A stretch of 64,000 nucleotides of DNA from Microbispora sp. ZYX-F-249 (GTDB taxonomy: Bacteria > Actinomycetota > Actinomycetes > Streptosporangiales > Streptosporangiaceae): the NCBI RefSeq assembly GCF_039649665.1, contig NZ_JBDJAW010000010.1, positions 1 to 64,000 on the forward strand, written 5' to 3'. Shown here piece after piece: positions 42,300-51,630 of the stretch (position 1 is the stretch's first letter; each line of letters begins with the position of its first letter). Made by a program: the position numbers and the translations under genes. The notes under the pieces are model-generated. The model was not told the DNA's origin and ran no database searches. It worked only from the letters and a program-made list of their open reading frames with translations.

Positions 42300-43733
42300 G
42301 TGTCTGAACTGATCGGGCTCGACGCGTGTGAGAACCTCACCGTGAAACAGGTCCAGGACCTGTACAAGAAGTACGTCAGCCGCAGTCAGGTCAATCTCAT
42401 GACCTCCTTCGGCTTCGGCCGGGAGCTGGTCGAGCGCGCGGAGGGCGCCTGGATCTGGACCCGCGACGGGCGGAAGGTCCTCGACGTCACCGGCGGGGTC
42501 GGGGTGCTGAACCACGGCCACAACCACCCCCGCATCCTGGAGGCGCGGCGCCGGTTCGCCGAGCGCCGGCGCATGGAGGTGCACAAGGCGTTCTTCTCGC
42601 CGTACGTGGCCGCGCTGAGCCACAACATGGCCGAAGTGCTGCCGGGCGACCTGAACATCTCCTACTTCCCGAACTCGGGCGCGGAGGCCAACGAGGGCGC
42701 CGTCAAGCTGGCGTACAAGTACCACGAGGGGCGGCGCAACACGATCCTGCGCTCCGACATCAGCTTCCACGGCAAGACCCTCGGCGCGGGGAGCCTGACG
42801 GGCTCGGCCGAGAACTCCTTCCGCTTCCCCGGCCTTCCGGGCATCGCGGTGTACCCCTACGGCGACGTCGCGGCCGTCCGCGAGCTGATCGAGAGCTCGC
42901 GCACCCCGGACGGGAAGTGCGACGTCTACGCGATCATGGCCGAGCCGTACAGCGCGTCGAGCATGCGCTGCTGGTCGGAGGCGGACCTGTACGAGCTGCG
43001 GCGGCTCTGCGACGCGAACGACATCATGCTCATCTTCGATGAGGTCTACACAGGGTGGGGCAAGACGGGCAGCCTCTTCTACTTCATGCGCTATCCCGAC
43101 CTCCTGCCCGACGTCCTCGTGTACTCAAAGTCGCTCGGCGGCGGGAAGGCGTCGATCTCCGGCTACACCGCGCGTGAGCCGGTCTTCCGCAAGGCGTACG
43201 ACCGGCTGTCCGACGTCATCCTGCACAGCACGACCTACTACGGGTTCGGCGAGGAGACGGTCACCGCCATCGAGGCGATCAACATCGCCGTCGAGGAGGA
43301 CTACCCCGCCAGGGCGCGGCAGATCGAGCGCGTCCTGGGGCCCGGCCTGGAGAACATCGCCAAGCGCCATCCGGACGTGGTCGGCCGCGTGAGCGGCGTG
43401 GGCGCGCTGTGGGGGGTGTTCCTCGCCGGCGGCCCCAGGATCCTCGACCTGGCCGGCAAGCTCGCGCCCGGCTTCTCCCACGATCCGCGGTTCCGCACCA
43501 AGCTGATCACCCTCTCGGTGATCGCGGACCTCTACCGCGAGCACGGCATCGTCTCCTACTACAGCCCGAACGCCGACAATCCCCTCGTCGTCGCGCCGAC
43601 CCTCGTCATCGAACCCGAAGAGGTCGAGTTCTTCCTGGAGGGCCTCGACAAGACGCTGTCCAAGGGCCTGCCGCGGCTGCTCAGCCGGTTCGTACGGGAG
43701 AAGGTGGGGTCGCGGTGGTCCAGCGGATCGTAG
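42300..43733 (+). CDS. Class III PLP-dependent aminotransferase
   Basis: A 477-residue fold-type I aminotransferase. PLP-binding features: NSGAEANEGAVKLAYKYH, FHGKTLGAGSLTGS, D247 in IFDEVYTGWGKTG and Schiff-base lysine K277 in VYSKSLGGGKAS. Substrate residues do not let me choose between amino acid, diamine or keto-sugar or lipid substrates. GTG 42300 is the start; GGGCGGA precedes it closely. The next gene overlaps by 19 bases and UbiA follows, so it probably installs an amino group on the product of this cluster (inference). Confidence 0.88.
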   Translation: MSELIGLDACENLTVKQVQDLYKKYVSRSQVNLMTSFGFGRELVERAEGAWIWTRDGRKVLDVTGGVGVLNHGHNHPRILEARRRFAERRRMEVHKAFFSPYVAALSHNMAEVLPGDLNISYFPNSGAEANEGAVKLAYKYHEGRRNTILRSDISFHGKTLGAGSLTGSAENSFRFPGLPGIAVYPYGDVAAVRELIESSRTPDGKCDVYAIMAEPYSASSMRCWSEADLYELRRLCDANDIMLIFDEVYTGWGKTGSLFYFMRYPDLLPDVLVYSKSLGGGKASISGYTAREPVFRKAYDRLSDVILHSTTYYGFGEETVTAIEAINIAVEEDYPARARQIERVLGPGLENIAKRHPDVVGRVSGVGALWGVFLAGGPRILDLAGKLAPGFSHDPRFRTKLITLSVIADLYREHGIVSYYSPNADNPLVVAPTLVIEPEEVEFFLEGLDKTLSKGLPRLLSRFVREKVGSRWSSGS

Positions 43734-44755
43734 TCACCGGCAGCGCCGGGATGCTCGGCGGCACCCTGGCCCGCCGGCTCGTCGTGGACGGGCACGACGT
43801 GCTCGGGGTGGACCTGCGCCCGCAGGCCGACCCGCTGCTCGCGGCGCGGCACCGGTGCGGCGACGTACGCGACCTGCGGCTGTTGCGCGAGGCGATGACC
43901 GGGGCGGACGTGGTCGTCCACTGCGCCGGGGCGCTGCCGAGCTACCCGGCCGAGCAGATCCACGACCTGATCGTCGGGGGCACCCACACGGTGTTGGAGG
44001 CCGCGCGCCTGGCCGGCGTGGAGCGGATGGTCCACATCTCCTCCACGGCCGTGTACGGGCTGCCGACGCTCGTCCCCACGCCGGAGGACCACCCGCGCGA
44101 ACCGGTCGACCCGTACACGAGGGCGAAGGCCGAGGCGGAGGAACTGGCCGAGAAGTACCGCGCCGGGGGGATGTGCCTGCCCATCCTGCGTCCCAAGACC
44201 TTCCTCGGCCCCGGCCGGATGGGCCTGTTCGCGATGCTCTTCGAATGGGCCGAGGAGGGGCGCAACTTCCCCGTCCTCGGCAAGGGCGACAAGCGCGTGC
44301 AGATGTTCGCCGTCGAGGACCTGGTGGACGCCATCGTCGGCGTCCTCGACGCGCCGGCCGGCGTCGCCAACGACACCTACAACCTGGCGGCCGCCGAGTT
44401 CGGCACGCTGCGCGAGGACTTCCAGGCGGTGCTCGACGCGGCCGGCCACGGCAGGCGGGTCGTCTCGGTGCCCGCCGGCCCGGCCCTGGCCGGGCTACGG
44501 CTGCTGGAACGCACCCGGCTGTCCCCGGTGTACGGACGGCTGGTGCGCAAGCTGCTCGCCGACTCCTACGTCAGCATCGACAAGGCCCGTGAACGGCTCG
44601 GCTTCCGGCCGCGGCTGTCCAACCGGGACGCCATCCTCCGCACGTACGCGTGGTGGCGGGAACAGCGCGCGGCCGGGTCGGCGCGCGGCGCGGGCCAGAC
44701 TAGCCGCGACGCGTGGCGGCAGGGCGCGCTGGCGCTGGCGAAAGTCTTCTTCTGA
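43715..44755 (+). CDS. NAD-dependent epimerase/dehydratase (extended SDR)
   Basis: A 346-residue extended short-chain dehydrogenase. Rossmann motif GSAGMLG at 9-15 (IVVTGSAGMLGG), active-site SSTAVYG and Y134-x3-K138 in DPYTRAKAEAEEL, then LRPKTFLGPGRMG. Members epimerise, reduce or dehydrate nucleotide-linked or lipid-linked sugars. The start is GTG 43715, inside the aminotransferase end (19-base overlap) with GAGAAGGTG upstream. A prenyl-phosphoribose product of the next gene is a possible substrate, as DprE2-like enzymes act on such lipids in mycobacteria (inference). Confidence 0.85.
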   Translation: MVQRIVVTGSAGMLGGTLARRLVVDGHDVLGVDLRPQADPLLAARHRCGDVRDLRLLREAMTGADVVVHCAGALPSYPAEQIHDLIVGGTHTVLEAARLAGVERMVHISSTAVYGLPTLVPTPEDHPREPVDPYTRAKAEAEELAEKYRAGGMCLPILRPKTFLGPGRMGLFAMLFEWAEEGRNFPVLGKGDKRVQMFAVEDLVDAIVGVLDAPAGVANDTYNLAAAEFGTLREDFQAVLDAAGHGRRVVSVPAGPALAGLRLLERTRLSPVYGRLVRKLLADSYVSIDKARERLGFRPRLSNRDAILRTYAWWREQRAAGSARGAGQTSRDAWRQGALALAKVFF

Positions 44756-44770
44756 GCTGACGGGGAGAGC

Positions 44771-45754
44771 ATGCGCGTCGTCGAACCTGCAGACCTTCCG
44801 GACAGCCCGGAGCGTCCGCACCAGGCGCGGGACCGGGTCGTGCGGACCCGGACCCGCCTGGTCGCGGACCTCGCCGGTCTGATCCGCCCGTCCCACGCGG
44901 CCAAGGCGATCCTCCTCGTCCCCGTGGCGCTCATCGGCGCACCCGCCTACGGCCTGGCCGAGGTGGCGGGCGTCGTCTCGGCCACGGTGGCCTTCATCGT
45001 CGCCTCGGCCGCCGTCTACATCGGCAACGACATCGCCGACCGGCACCGCGACCGGCACCATCCCGTCAAACGCCACCGCCCCATCGCGGCCGGCCGGGTG
45101 GGTGTGGTGACCGCGGGCGCCTGCTGCGCCGTCCTGCTGGCGCTGCTCGCCGCGATCGTCGCCCGGGCCCCGGCGTCGTACTGGCCGGTGCTGGTGTATC
45201 TCCTGCTCAACATCGCCTACAGCCGCGTCCTCAAGCACCTGCCGCTCATCGACGTGGGGACGGTGGCGGCCGGCTTCGTCCTGCGCGTCGTGCAGGGGTT
45301 CGAGGTGACCGGAGGCCGGGCGCCCGCCTGGCTGCTGATCACGGTGTTCTCGATGTCCCTGCTGCTGCTGCTCGGCAAGCGCCGCCAGGAGCTGCTGCAC
45401 GGCGGATCCGTCCACCGGCCCGCGCTGCGCGGCTACTCGATGGAGCTGACCAACTGGCTGCTCCAGATCGCCTCCGTGCTCGCCCTCGTCTCCGGCCTGA
45501 TGTACCTGCGTGACGAGGGGCCGTTCGGACCCCAGCACGGTCAGACGGCGATGATGCTGTCCACTCCGTTCGCGCTGTTCGCGCTCTTCCGCTACCTGCA
45601 GATCCAGCTGATGGACAAGGAGGGCGGTGACCCGGTCCGCGTCCTGCTGCGCGACCGCGTCATGGTCGCGAACTCGATGGTGTGGGCCGCGACCCTGGGT
45701 GTGACGCTCCTGCTCGTCCACCACCCGTCCCTGGCGGCCGCCCTCTCGTGGTGA
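44771..45754 (+). CDS. UbiA-family prenyl-phosphate phosphoribosyltransferase-like protein
   Basis: A 327-residue membrane protein with about eight helices. The signature NDIADRHRDRHHPVKRHRPI begins at N86. This variant of the UbiA ND-x2-D-x3-D motif is followed by HP-K-RPIAAG, typical of decaprenyl-phosphate 5-phosphoribosyltransferase (Rv3806c type). A second acidic region is less clear. These enzymes attach phosphoribose to polyprenyl phosphate, making a lipid-linked sugar donor. It starts 15 bases after the epimerase stop, after GGGGAGAG, and is followed by the second SARP gene 21 bases on. Confidence 0.78.
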   Translation: MRVVEPADLPDSPERPHQARDRVVRTRTRLVADLAGLIRPSHAAKAILLVPVALIGAPAYGLAEVAGVVSATVAFIVASAAVYIGNDIADRHRDRHHPVKRHRPIAAGRVGVVTAGACCAVLLALLAAIVARAPASYWPVLVYLLLNIAYSRVLKHLPLIDVGTVAAGFVLRVVQGFEVTGGRAPAWLLITVFSMSLLLLLGKRRQELLHGGSVHRPALRGYSMELTNWLLQIASVLALVSGLMYLRDEGPFGPQHGQTAMMLSTPFALFALFRYLQIQLMDKEGGDPVRVLLRDRVMVANSMVWAATLGVTLLLVHHPSLAAALSW

Positions 45755-45775
45755 GAGCGACATGGAAGGAAGCCG

Positions 45776-46567
45776 ATGGACGTCCGCTTGCTCGGACCGG
45801 TCGAGGTGACCCTGGACGGCCGCCGCGTGCCCCTGGGACCACCCCAGCGGCACGCGGTGCTGGCCGCCCTCGCGGTCGACGCCGACCGCCCCGTGTCGCT
45901 CCGTACGCTGATCGAGCGGGTCTGGGACGACCCGCCGGACCGGGCGACCGACTCGGTGTACGCCCACATAGCCCGGCTGCGGCAGGCGCTGACCGGGACC
46001 GGGGCCGCCATCGAGCGCCGCGGCGGCGGATACGCGCTCGAGGTCGACCCCGAGCGGGTGGACGCCCACCGGTTCCGCCGGCTGACCAGGCAGGCGCAGA
46101 ACGCCCGGGACGACACCGTACGGGCCGCGCTGCTGGCCGAGGCCGTGGAGCTGTGGCGCGGCGCGCCGCTGACCGGCGTCCCGGGCGACTGGGCGGCCCG
46201 CATGCGCTATGGCATCGAGCAGCAGTTCGTGGGCGCCCTCGCCACCTGGGCCCAGGCGCACCTGCGCCAGGGCCGCCCCGACATGGTGGTCGCCGAGCTC
46301 ACCCCGCTGGTGCCGCACTACCCGCTCGCGGAGCCCCTCGCGGACATGCTGATGCGCGGCCTGTGGGCCCTCGGCCGCACCGCGGAGGCGGTCGCCCTGT
46401 ACGCCCGTCTGCGCGGGTATCTCGCCGACCGCCTCGGCGTCGAGCCGGGCCCCGAGCTGCGCGCACTGCACCTGCGGATGCTGCGCGGCGACGCGGAACC
46501 GCTCGTGCGGGCGGGCCTGCGGGCTCAGCCGCGCGACCTGCTGCTGGCCAGGTCACCGGGTCAGTGA
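45776..46567 (+). CDS. Short SARP-family activator (winged helix plus BTAD)
   Basis: A 263-residue regulator of classic small-SARP size. DNA-binding winged helix about 1-95 (MDVRLLGPVEVTLDGRRVPL, SVYAHIARLRQAL) and BTAD about 98-245 ending ADRLGVEPGPELRALHLRML. No ATPase domain. The ATG follows GGAAGGAAG. It is the last gene of the rightward aminotransferase run, and its 3' end overlaps the convergent EEP gene by 15 bases. With the larger SARP it is the likely activator of the divergent glycosyltransferase promoters at 51.65-51.74 kb. Confidence 0.88.
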   Translation: MDVRLLGPVEVTLDGRRVPLGPPQRHAVLAALAVDADRPVSLRTLIERVWDDPPDRATDSVYAHIARLRQALTGTGAAIERRGGGYALEVDPERVDAHRFRRLTRQAQNARDDTVRAALLAEAVELWRGAPLTGVPGDWAARMRYGIEQQFVGALATWAQAHLRQGRPDMVVAELTPLVPHYPLAEPLADMLMRGLWALGRTAEAVALYARLRGYLADRLGVEPGPELRALHLRMLRGDAEPLVRAGLRAQPRDLLLARSPGQ

Positions 46568-47713
46568 GAGGACCAGACGCTGGCCTCTGTGGTCGGACTG
46601 GCCCTCGGAGGGGATGAGCCGATACTCGTGTACGGCGACCTCGGGGCTCGTGAACGCCCAGTCGATCCGCCACAGGGGCCACCGCTCGTCCCAGGTGGCG
46701 GGATAGAGCGAGTCGATCGCGGGGGCGGCGTCGGTCAGCCGCTCCGGCAGCAGGCGCAGGATGCCCATCGCCGGGGAGGCGTTGAAGTCCCCGGCCAGGA
46801 AGGCCGGCAGCGGGTTCGCCCGGACGTCGGCCGCGAGCGCGCGGAGGTTGGCCTCGCGCGCCTCGTGCTGGGTGCGGTTCAGGCGGCGGGGGTCCGGGCC
46901 GGGCGGCGACGAGTCGACGGGCGTGTTGATGTGCGCGTTGTAGAACGAGACGGTCCTGCCGCCGACGCGCAGGTCCGTGCGCAGCGTCTTCACCGTGTGG
47001 AAGCCGGGCCAGCCGGAGCCGGGCGGCACGGGCGTGTCGCGGCCGTCCTCGAGCCACGGGCGCAGGTCGAGGCCGCGCTGGGCGACGATCGGGAAGCGCG
47101 ACAGCGTCACCAGCTCGCTCACCGTGGCGACGTGGTAGCCCGGGAACTCGCGGCGCAGCCTGTCGAGGTCGTTCACCCGGATCGGCCGGGAGTCGGCGCC
47201 GAAGTAGACGTACTCCTGCAGCAGGAGCACGTCGGCGTGCTGGGCCCGCAGATAGCGGTAGAAACCCTTGACGTCCCGCCGGGGCGTGCCGGTGGGCGGG
47301 GGCATCGGCCGCCCGCCCGCCGCCGGCTGGTCCCAGTACCAGGTGTTCCAGGAGAACACGCTGATCGCGTCCGGCGGAGCGGGGGCGGCGCGGTGCCACA
47401 GCGAGGCGAGATTGAGCCCGCAGGCGCCCCCGCCCAGCACCAGCGACAGCACCGCCATCGCGAGAGCCGTACGGCGCGCGCGGCGCGCCACCGCGACCGC
47501 CGCGAGCAGCACCATGGGAACGGCCGCGAACGCCAGCGGCGGGACGAGCTCGGGGACCTGCCACCACCAGACCCGGCCGGACAACGCGCGGTGCAGCCCC
47601 GCGAAGATCAGCCAGGCCGCCGCCGCCGGCATCACCACAGGGATCCTCCGGCGGGCCCGCGGCGTGCGCAGGGACCCGCCGGGCCGCGTCACGATCCGTG
47701 TCCCGCCGGTCAT
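46553..47713 (-). CDS. Membrane EEP-family hydrolase
   Basis: About 386 residues. Three N-terminal transmembrane helices (to about 120) precede an endonuclease/exonuclease/phosphatase domain: WNTWYWD, LLLQEYVYF, NAHINTPVD, AGDFNASPAMG, WRIDWAF and SEGQSDHRGQ in family order. The catalytic part should face outside. EEP enzymes with this build are usually phosphodiesterases of lipids or nucleotides. ATG 47713 is the likely start. It is last in the leftward GT/sulfotransferase operon. A closely similar protein starts the divergent operon at 51.8 kb, so each arm has one. Confidence 0.82.
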   Translation of the reverse strand: MTGGTRIVTRPGGSLRTPRARRRIPVVMPAAAAWLIFAGLHRALSGRVWWWQVPELVPPLAFAAVPMVLLAAVAVARRARRTALAMAVLSLVLGGGACGLNLASLWHRAAPAPPDAISVFSWNTWYWDQPAAGGRPMPPPTGTPRRDVKGFYRYLRAQHADVLLLQEYVYFGADSRPIRVNDLDRLRREFPGYHVATVSELVTLSRFPIVAQRGLDLRPWLEDGRDTPVPPGSGWPGFHTVKTLRTDLRVGGRTVSFYNAHINTPVDSSPPGPDPRRLNRTQHEAREANLRALAADVRANPLPAFLAGDFNASPAMGILRLLPERLTDAAPAIDSLYPATWDERWPLWRIDWAFTSPEVAVHEYRLIPSEGQSDHRGQRLVLSLTR

Positions 47714-47777
47714 GCGCCGCGCCCCGTCCTGTGTCGATCTGCTTCGGGGCGCGGCGCGGCGGGCGCGGCGAGCGCCG

Positions 47778-48818
47778 TCACCCGGCCTCCCCGAGGGCCG
47801 GGGAGCGCACGGGCAGGTCGGAGTCGTAGAGCCGGCGGAACCTCGCCGAGCACAGCCAGCGCGCGGCCCCGGCCGCCACACCGGCCGCGATGGTCACGTT
47901 CACCAGGAAGTGCACGGCGCCGAAGTAGAGCAGGAACAGCGGGCCGCGCCGGCGCAGCACGAAGCGGTACATGCCGAGGTCGGCGGCCACCGACACGGCC
48001 AGGGCGAGGGCCGGGAGCGCGGCGCCGGCCGCCCCGAGCGGCACCGCCACGGGTATCGCGGCCAGCGCCGCCAGCGCGGCGAGGCTGCCGCCGGCCCTGT
48101 TGGAGGTCTCGAACCCGCGGGCGAAGCGCCGCCGCCGCGCGTACAGCGGCACCCGGGCGCGGCCACGCCGGTACAGCTTGCGCAGCAGGCCGCGCAGTTC
48201 GTGGTCGTGGTCGTGCCGTGAGCGGATCGCCGACGTGAGCACCATCCCGTACCGCTGGGTGAGGCGGTGGCCGTAGTCGACCTCCTCGGTCTCGCGCAGC
48301 CGGGTGTTGAACGGCCCGATCTCGTCGAACACGCGGCGGGGCATCGCCATCAGCGCCGAGAACAGGAACGAGATGGGCCCCTCGGAGCTCGCCGTCCAGT
48401 AGTAGTACTGCAGCGCGCGGTATTCCTCGACGAGGCTGTGACGGATCAGCGGCTCCGGGTCGTGGATGCTGCACACCGCCCCCAGCCGCGGATCGGCGGC
48501 GAGCATGCCCACGGCGGCCTCGACGGCGTCGGGGTAGGCGGCCACGTCGGAGTCCACGAACACCAGGATTTCACCACGGGCGTGCGCGGCGCCCAGGTTT
48601 CGCGCCGCCGCCACCCCCATGTTGCGTTCCGTACGGACGACTCTCACGCCGAGCCGCCGCGCGACCTCGACCGAGTCGTCGGTGCTGCCGTCGTCCACCA
48701 CGATCAGCTCGATCGGCCGGTGGGTCTGCGCCTGCATCGCCCGCAGGCACAGCTCCAGCGAGGCGGCGTAGTTGTAGTTGGGCACGATCACGGAGACCAG
48801 CGGGGAATGTTCGGTCAT
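47778..48818 (-). CDS. GT2 glycosyltransferase with C-terminal membrane helices
   Basis: A 346-residue family 2 glycosyltransferase. The GT-A core starts VSVIVPNYNYAASLELCLRA; the nucleotide site is VVDDGSTDDS and the metal motif FVDSD. The acceptor-side block is LRETEEVDYGHRLTQRYG. Three membrane segments end the protein (to about residue 325), so it probably acts on a lipid-linked acceptor at the inner face. It is clearly paralogous to the next gene upstream (48,822-49,853), sharing DYGHR or EYGHR and AVHFLVNVT. The gap to that gene is 3 bases. Confidence 0.85.
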   Translation of the reverse strand: MTEHSPLVSVIVPNYNYAASLELCLRAMQAQTHRPIELIVVDDGSTDDSVEVARRLGVRVVRTERNMGVAAARNLGAAHARGEILVFVDSDVAAYPDAVEAAVGMLAADPRLGAVCSIHDPEPLIRHSLVEEYRALQYYYWTASSEGPISFLFSALMAMPRRVFDEIGPFNTRLRETEEVDYGHRLTQRYGMVLTSAIRSRHDHDHELRGLLRKLYRRGRARVPLYARRRRFARGFETSNRAGGSLAALAALAAIPVAVPLGAAGAALPALALAVSVAADLGMYRFVLRRRGPLFLLYFGAVHFLVNVTIAAGVAAGAARWLCSARFRRLYDSDLPVRSPALGEAG

Positions 48819-48821
48819 CGG

Positions 48822-49853
48822 TCACACCTCCACCAACGCGGAGCGGGCGGGGATGTCGTAGGTACGCCGGAACCGGCTCGACAGGACGCACTGGGCGACG
48901 CCGGCGAACACGGCCACCGCGACGGTCACGTTCACCAGGAAGTGCACCGCGGCGAAATAGAGGGTGAACCGGGTGCCTGCGTAGCCCAGGACGAAGCGGT
49001 ACATGCCGAGGTCCGCCGCGATCGACGCGGCCAGCAGCGCGGCCGGCGCCACCAGCCAGACCGGCCCGAGCAGCAGCGGCAGCGGCGCGCAGAGCACGGC
49101 GAACAGGGCCGCGAGCGAGCCCCAGCCGCGGCTGCTCTGGGCCGGGCCGCCGTTGAAGTCCGGGCGGCGCAGGTACAGCGGGATGTGCAGGCGGGCGCGG
49201 TGGAAGAACTTCGACAGCACCACGCCGAGCCTGTCGTCGTGGTCGTGCCTGCCCCTGATCCGGTTGTCCAGCACGATGCGGTACCGCTGCGTGACCCGGT
49301 GGCCGTACTCCGCGTTCTCGCTGTGCCGCAGCGCGGGGTTGAGCGGGCCCACCTCGCGGAAGACCTCGGCCCGCATGGCGAACAGCGCGGAGTAGATCGT
49401 GCTGATCTCGCCCTCGTCGCCGGAGATCCAGTAGTGCAGCTGGAGGCTGCGGTAGCGCTCCACCCGGCTGTCCGGGATCAGCGGCTCCGGGTCGTAGGTG
49501 CCGCACACCACTCCCAGGGTGGGGTCGGAGGTGAGCAGGTCCACGGTGTGCTCGACCACGTCCTCGGCCAGGGCGAGATCGGAGTCGAGGAAGAACAACA
49601 CGTCCCCGCTCGCGTACTCCACGCCGAGGTTGCGCGCCGCCGGAGCGCCGATGTTGGTCTCGGTCTCCACGACCCGCACCCCGTGCCGGTGCGCGATCTC
49701 CACCGAGTCGTCGGTGCTGCGGTCGTCGACGACGATGACTTCGATATGCGGATAGGTCTGCCGCTCCAGTGCGCTCAGGCACAGGTCGAGCGTGCGGGCG
49801 TAGTTGTAGTTCGGCACGATGACCGAGACCAGCGGGCGTACCTGTGATGTCAT
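48822..49853 (-). CDS. GT2 glycosyltransferase with C-terminal membrane helices
   Basis: A 343-residue GT2 enzyme: VSVIVPNYNYARTLDLCLSA, VVDDRSTDDS, metal motif FLDSD, acceptor block LRHSENAEYGHRVTQRYR and three C-terminal membrane helices. It starts at ATG 49853 with GAGGAGG upstream, overlapping the sulfotransferase stop by 4 bases. The open frame extends far upstream only because G+C is high; the family N-terminus begins here. Similarity with its downstream neighbour suggests an old duplication, perhaps adding successive sugars. Confidence 0.87.
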   Translation of the reverse strand: MTSQVRPLVSVIVPNYNYARTLDLCLSALERQTYPHIEVIVVDDRSTDDSVEIAHRHGVRVVETETNIGAPAARNLGVEYASGDVLFFLDSDLALAEDVVEHTVDLLTSDPTLGVVCGTYDPEPLIPDSRVERYRSLQLHYWISGDEGEISTIYSALFAMRAEVFREVGPLNPALRHSENAEYGHRVTQRYRIVLDNRIRGRHDHDDRLGVVLSKFFHRARLHIPLYLRRPDFNGGPAQSSRGWGSLAALFAVLCAPLPLLLGPVWLVAPAALLAASIAADLGMYRFVLGYAGTRFTLYFAAVHFLVNVTVAVAVFAGVAQCVLSSRFRRTYDIPARSALVEV

Positions 49854-50551
49854 CGGTGTCCTCCTCGCCTCGTACGGCGCAGCAGCAACGGCAGGGGCCG
49901 GCTGAGGCCGCTCCTGGTGAAGTCCGTGGCGCCGTTCACGCGGGGGAACGGCTCGTCCGGAACCGGGACCCCGAGGAACGCGCACAGTGGGTTCCAGCCG
50001 TCGGCGGCGTCGAAGACGAGCAGCCGCTCGGCCGGGATGGCCGCGATCACCCTGGCCGCGTGCTCCTCGAACAGCCGGATGGCCCGTTCGGGTTCGCGGT
50101 CGGCGGGTGTCGCGAAGGTCCGCGCGTCGAGGGTCGTGTCGACCATCCCGACGAACGCGGCGAGGTCGGTGCGCAGCAGCGACGACAGCAGGACGGCGGT
50201 CCGGCCCGGCAGCGACTCGATGCGCCGCCGCTGGGCGAACAGCGTCCGCCGCATGCTTGTCAGCCAGCGGTCCGGGTCGCGCGTGGTGAGGATGACCTTG
50301 GCCTTCGGGTAGTGCTCGGCGAGCTGCCGCCAGTAGATCGAGGTCGGGCCGTCCACGCACGACTCGTAGCCGAGGAGCAGCCGGTCCCAGTCCACCTCGC
50401 GGGCCGTGGCGGCGGCGAGCCAGCTCCTGATCTGCCACGGGTGGTCGAACACGTCGACCATGTGGTGGCACGGCCCGAAGCCGAGCCGCTCCAGCGCGGT
50501 CTTGAGGGAGAGCGTCCCCGTCCGGCCGAAGCCGGTGCCGATGACCTGCAT
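49850..50551 (-). CDS. Sulfotransferase family protein
   Basis: A 233-residue PAPS-dependent sulfotransferase-like protein. The 5'-phosphosulfate loop is at the N-terminus (GTGFGRTGTLSLKTAL, about 5-20). The 3'-phosphate region is KVILTTRDPDRWLTSMRRT (about 85-104), and DWNPLCAFLG-type end residues (DGWNPLCAFLGVPVP) follow. This subgroup resembles the Sulfotransfer_4 family. No signal peptide, so it acts in the cytoplasm, probably on a sugar or lipid-linked sugar before export (inference). It is embedded between GT2 genes (4-base overlap downstream, 6-base gap upstream). Confidence 0.85.
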   Translation of the reverse strand: MQVIGTGFGRTGTLSLKTALERLGFGPCHHMVDVFDHPWQIRSWLAAATAREVDWDRLLLGYESCVDGPTSIYWRQLAEHYPKAKVILTTRDPDRWLTSMRRTLFAQRRRIESLPGRTAVLLSSLLRTDLAAFVGMVDTTLDARTFATPADREPERAIRLFEEHAARVIAAIPAERLLVFDAADGWNPLCAFLGVPVPDEPFPRVNGATDFTRSGLSRPLPLLLRRTRRGGHR

Positions 50552-50557
50552 GGCCGG

Positions 50558-51565
50558 TCAATCCTGGGCCGCGAGCATCTGGGCGGGCTTCTCCAGGCGG
50601 GAGAGCGCGAGACGCTGCAGGACGCCCACCGCTCCGCCGAGGGCGCCGGTGAAGGTGACGGCGAGGTGCACGCCGGAGAAGTAGACGCCGAACGCGGCCC
50701 CCCGCTGGGCGAAGGCGAAGCGGTGGGTGCCGGCGTCCAGGGCCGCGGCGGCGGCGACGAGCGCGGGTGGCACGAGTGCCCCGGCCCGGCCCGCCACCAT
50801 GGGCAGGGCGAGCGCCGGGACCGCGGCGAGCAGCAGGACGCCGCCGACCGCGCGGGGCACCGAGTCGCCGGGCGTCTCGCCCTGGTGCCAGTCCAGGGCG
50901 CTGAGGCGGGCGCGGCGGAACACCTTGCGCAGGATCGTCCGTACGGTCGGGTCGTGGTCCTTCCTGCCGCGGATCGCGTCGCTCAGCTTCACCTGGTGGG
51001 AGCACGTCACCCGGATGCGGTAGTCGGAGGAGACGGTCTCGCGCAGGCGGGGGTCGAAGGGACCGACCTCGGCGAACACCTTGGCCGGGACGGCGAGCAC
51101 GGACGCGTGCAGCTCCAGGGTGGGCCGGTGGGCGGGCATCCACCAGCGGTGCATCTGCACGGCGCGATACTGGGAGGCCAGGCTCTGGGACACCAGCGAC
51201 TCGGGCCGCAGGACGCCGCCGAGCGCGCCGATCTCCGGGTGGGACTCCAGTATCCGCACCGCGTTCTCCACGGCGTCGGGGTCGAGCGCGATGTCGGCGT
51301 CGAGGAAGAACAGGATGTCTCCGGTGGCGTGCTCGGCGCCGAGGTTGCGCGCGGGGGTCGGGCCGCCGTTGACGTGGGTGCGCACCACCGTGGCGCCCTT
51401 CGACGCGGCCACCCGGGCCGCGTCCTCGGTGCCGCAGTCGTCCACCACGATGACCTCGATGTGCGGATAGGTCTGCTCCTTCACCGCGTCGAGGCAGAGT
51501 CGCAGTACGTCGGACCTGTTGTAGCTGGGGATGATCACCGAGACGAGCGGGTGCTCCTGACTCAT
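50558..51565 (-). CDS. GT2 glycosyltransferase, first gene of the leftward operon
   Basis: A 335-residue GT2 enzyme: VSVIIPSYNRSDVLRLCLDA, VVDDCGTEDA, metal motif FLDAD, acceptor block LRETVSSDYRIRVTCSHQ, and hydrophobic C-terminal segments. It differs more from the other three GT2 proteins here, with RWWMPAHRPTLELHAS in the middle. ATG 51565 is the start. A TAGCGT -10 box at 51631-51636 (minus strand) and paired GACAAG repeats at 51646-51663 give it a SARP-type promoter. Confidence 0.86.
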   Translation of the reverse strand: MSQEHPLVSVIIPSYNRSDVLRLCLDAVKEQTYPHIEVIVVDDCGTEDAARVAASKGATVVRTHVNGGPTPARNLGAEHATGDILFFLDADIALDPDAVENAVRILESHPEIGALGGVLRPESLVSQSLASQYRAVQMHRWWMPAHRPTLELHASVLAVPAKVFAEVGPFDPRLRETVSSDYRIRVTCSHQVKLSDAIRGRKDHDPTVRTILRKVFRRARLSALDWHQGETPGDSVPRAVGGVLLLAAVPALALPMVAGRAGALVPPALVAAAAALDAGTHRFAFAQRGAAFGVYFSGVHLAVTFTGALGGAVGVLQRLALSRLEKPAQMLAAQD

Positions 51566-51630
51566 GATGTGCTCCAGAGGCCGGAGGTCGTCGGTTCCGA
51601 AACGTGCATGTCAGACCTCGTGTTCGGCAC

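Noticed and set aside
46553..46567. Overlap of convergent SARP and EEP genes as evidence of a wrong stop
   Set aside because: Both C-termini match their families, and short tail-to-tail overlaps are common in compact genomes.
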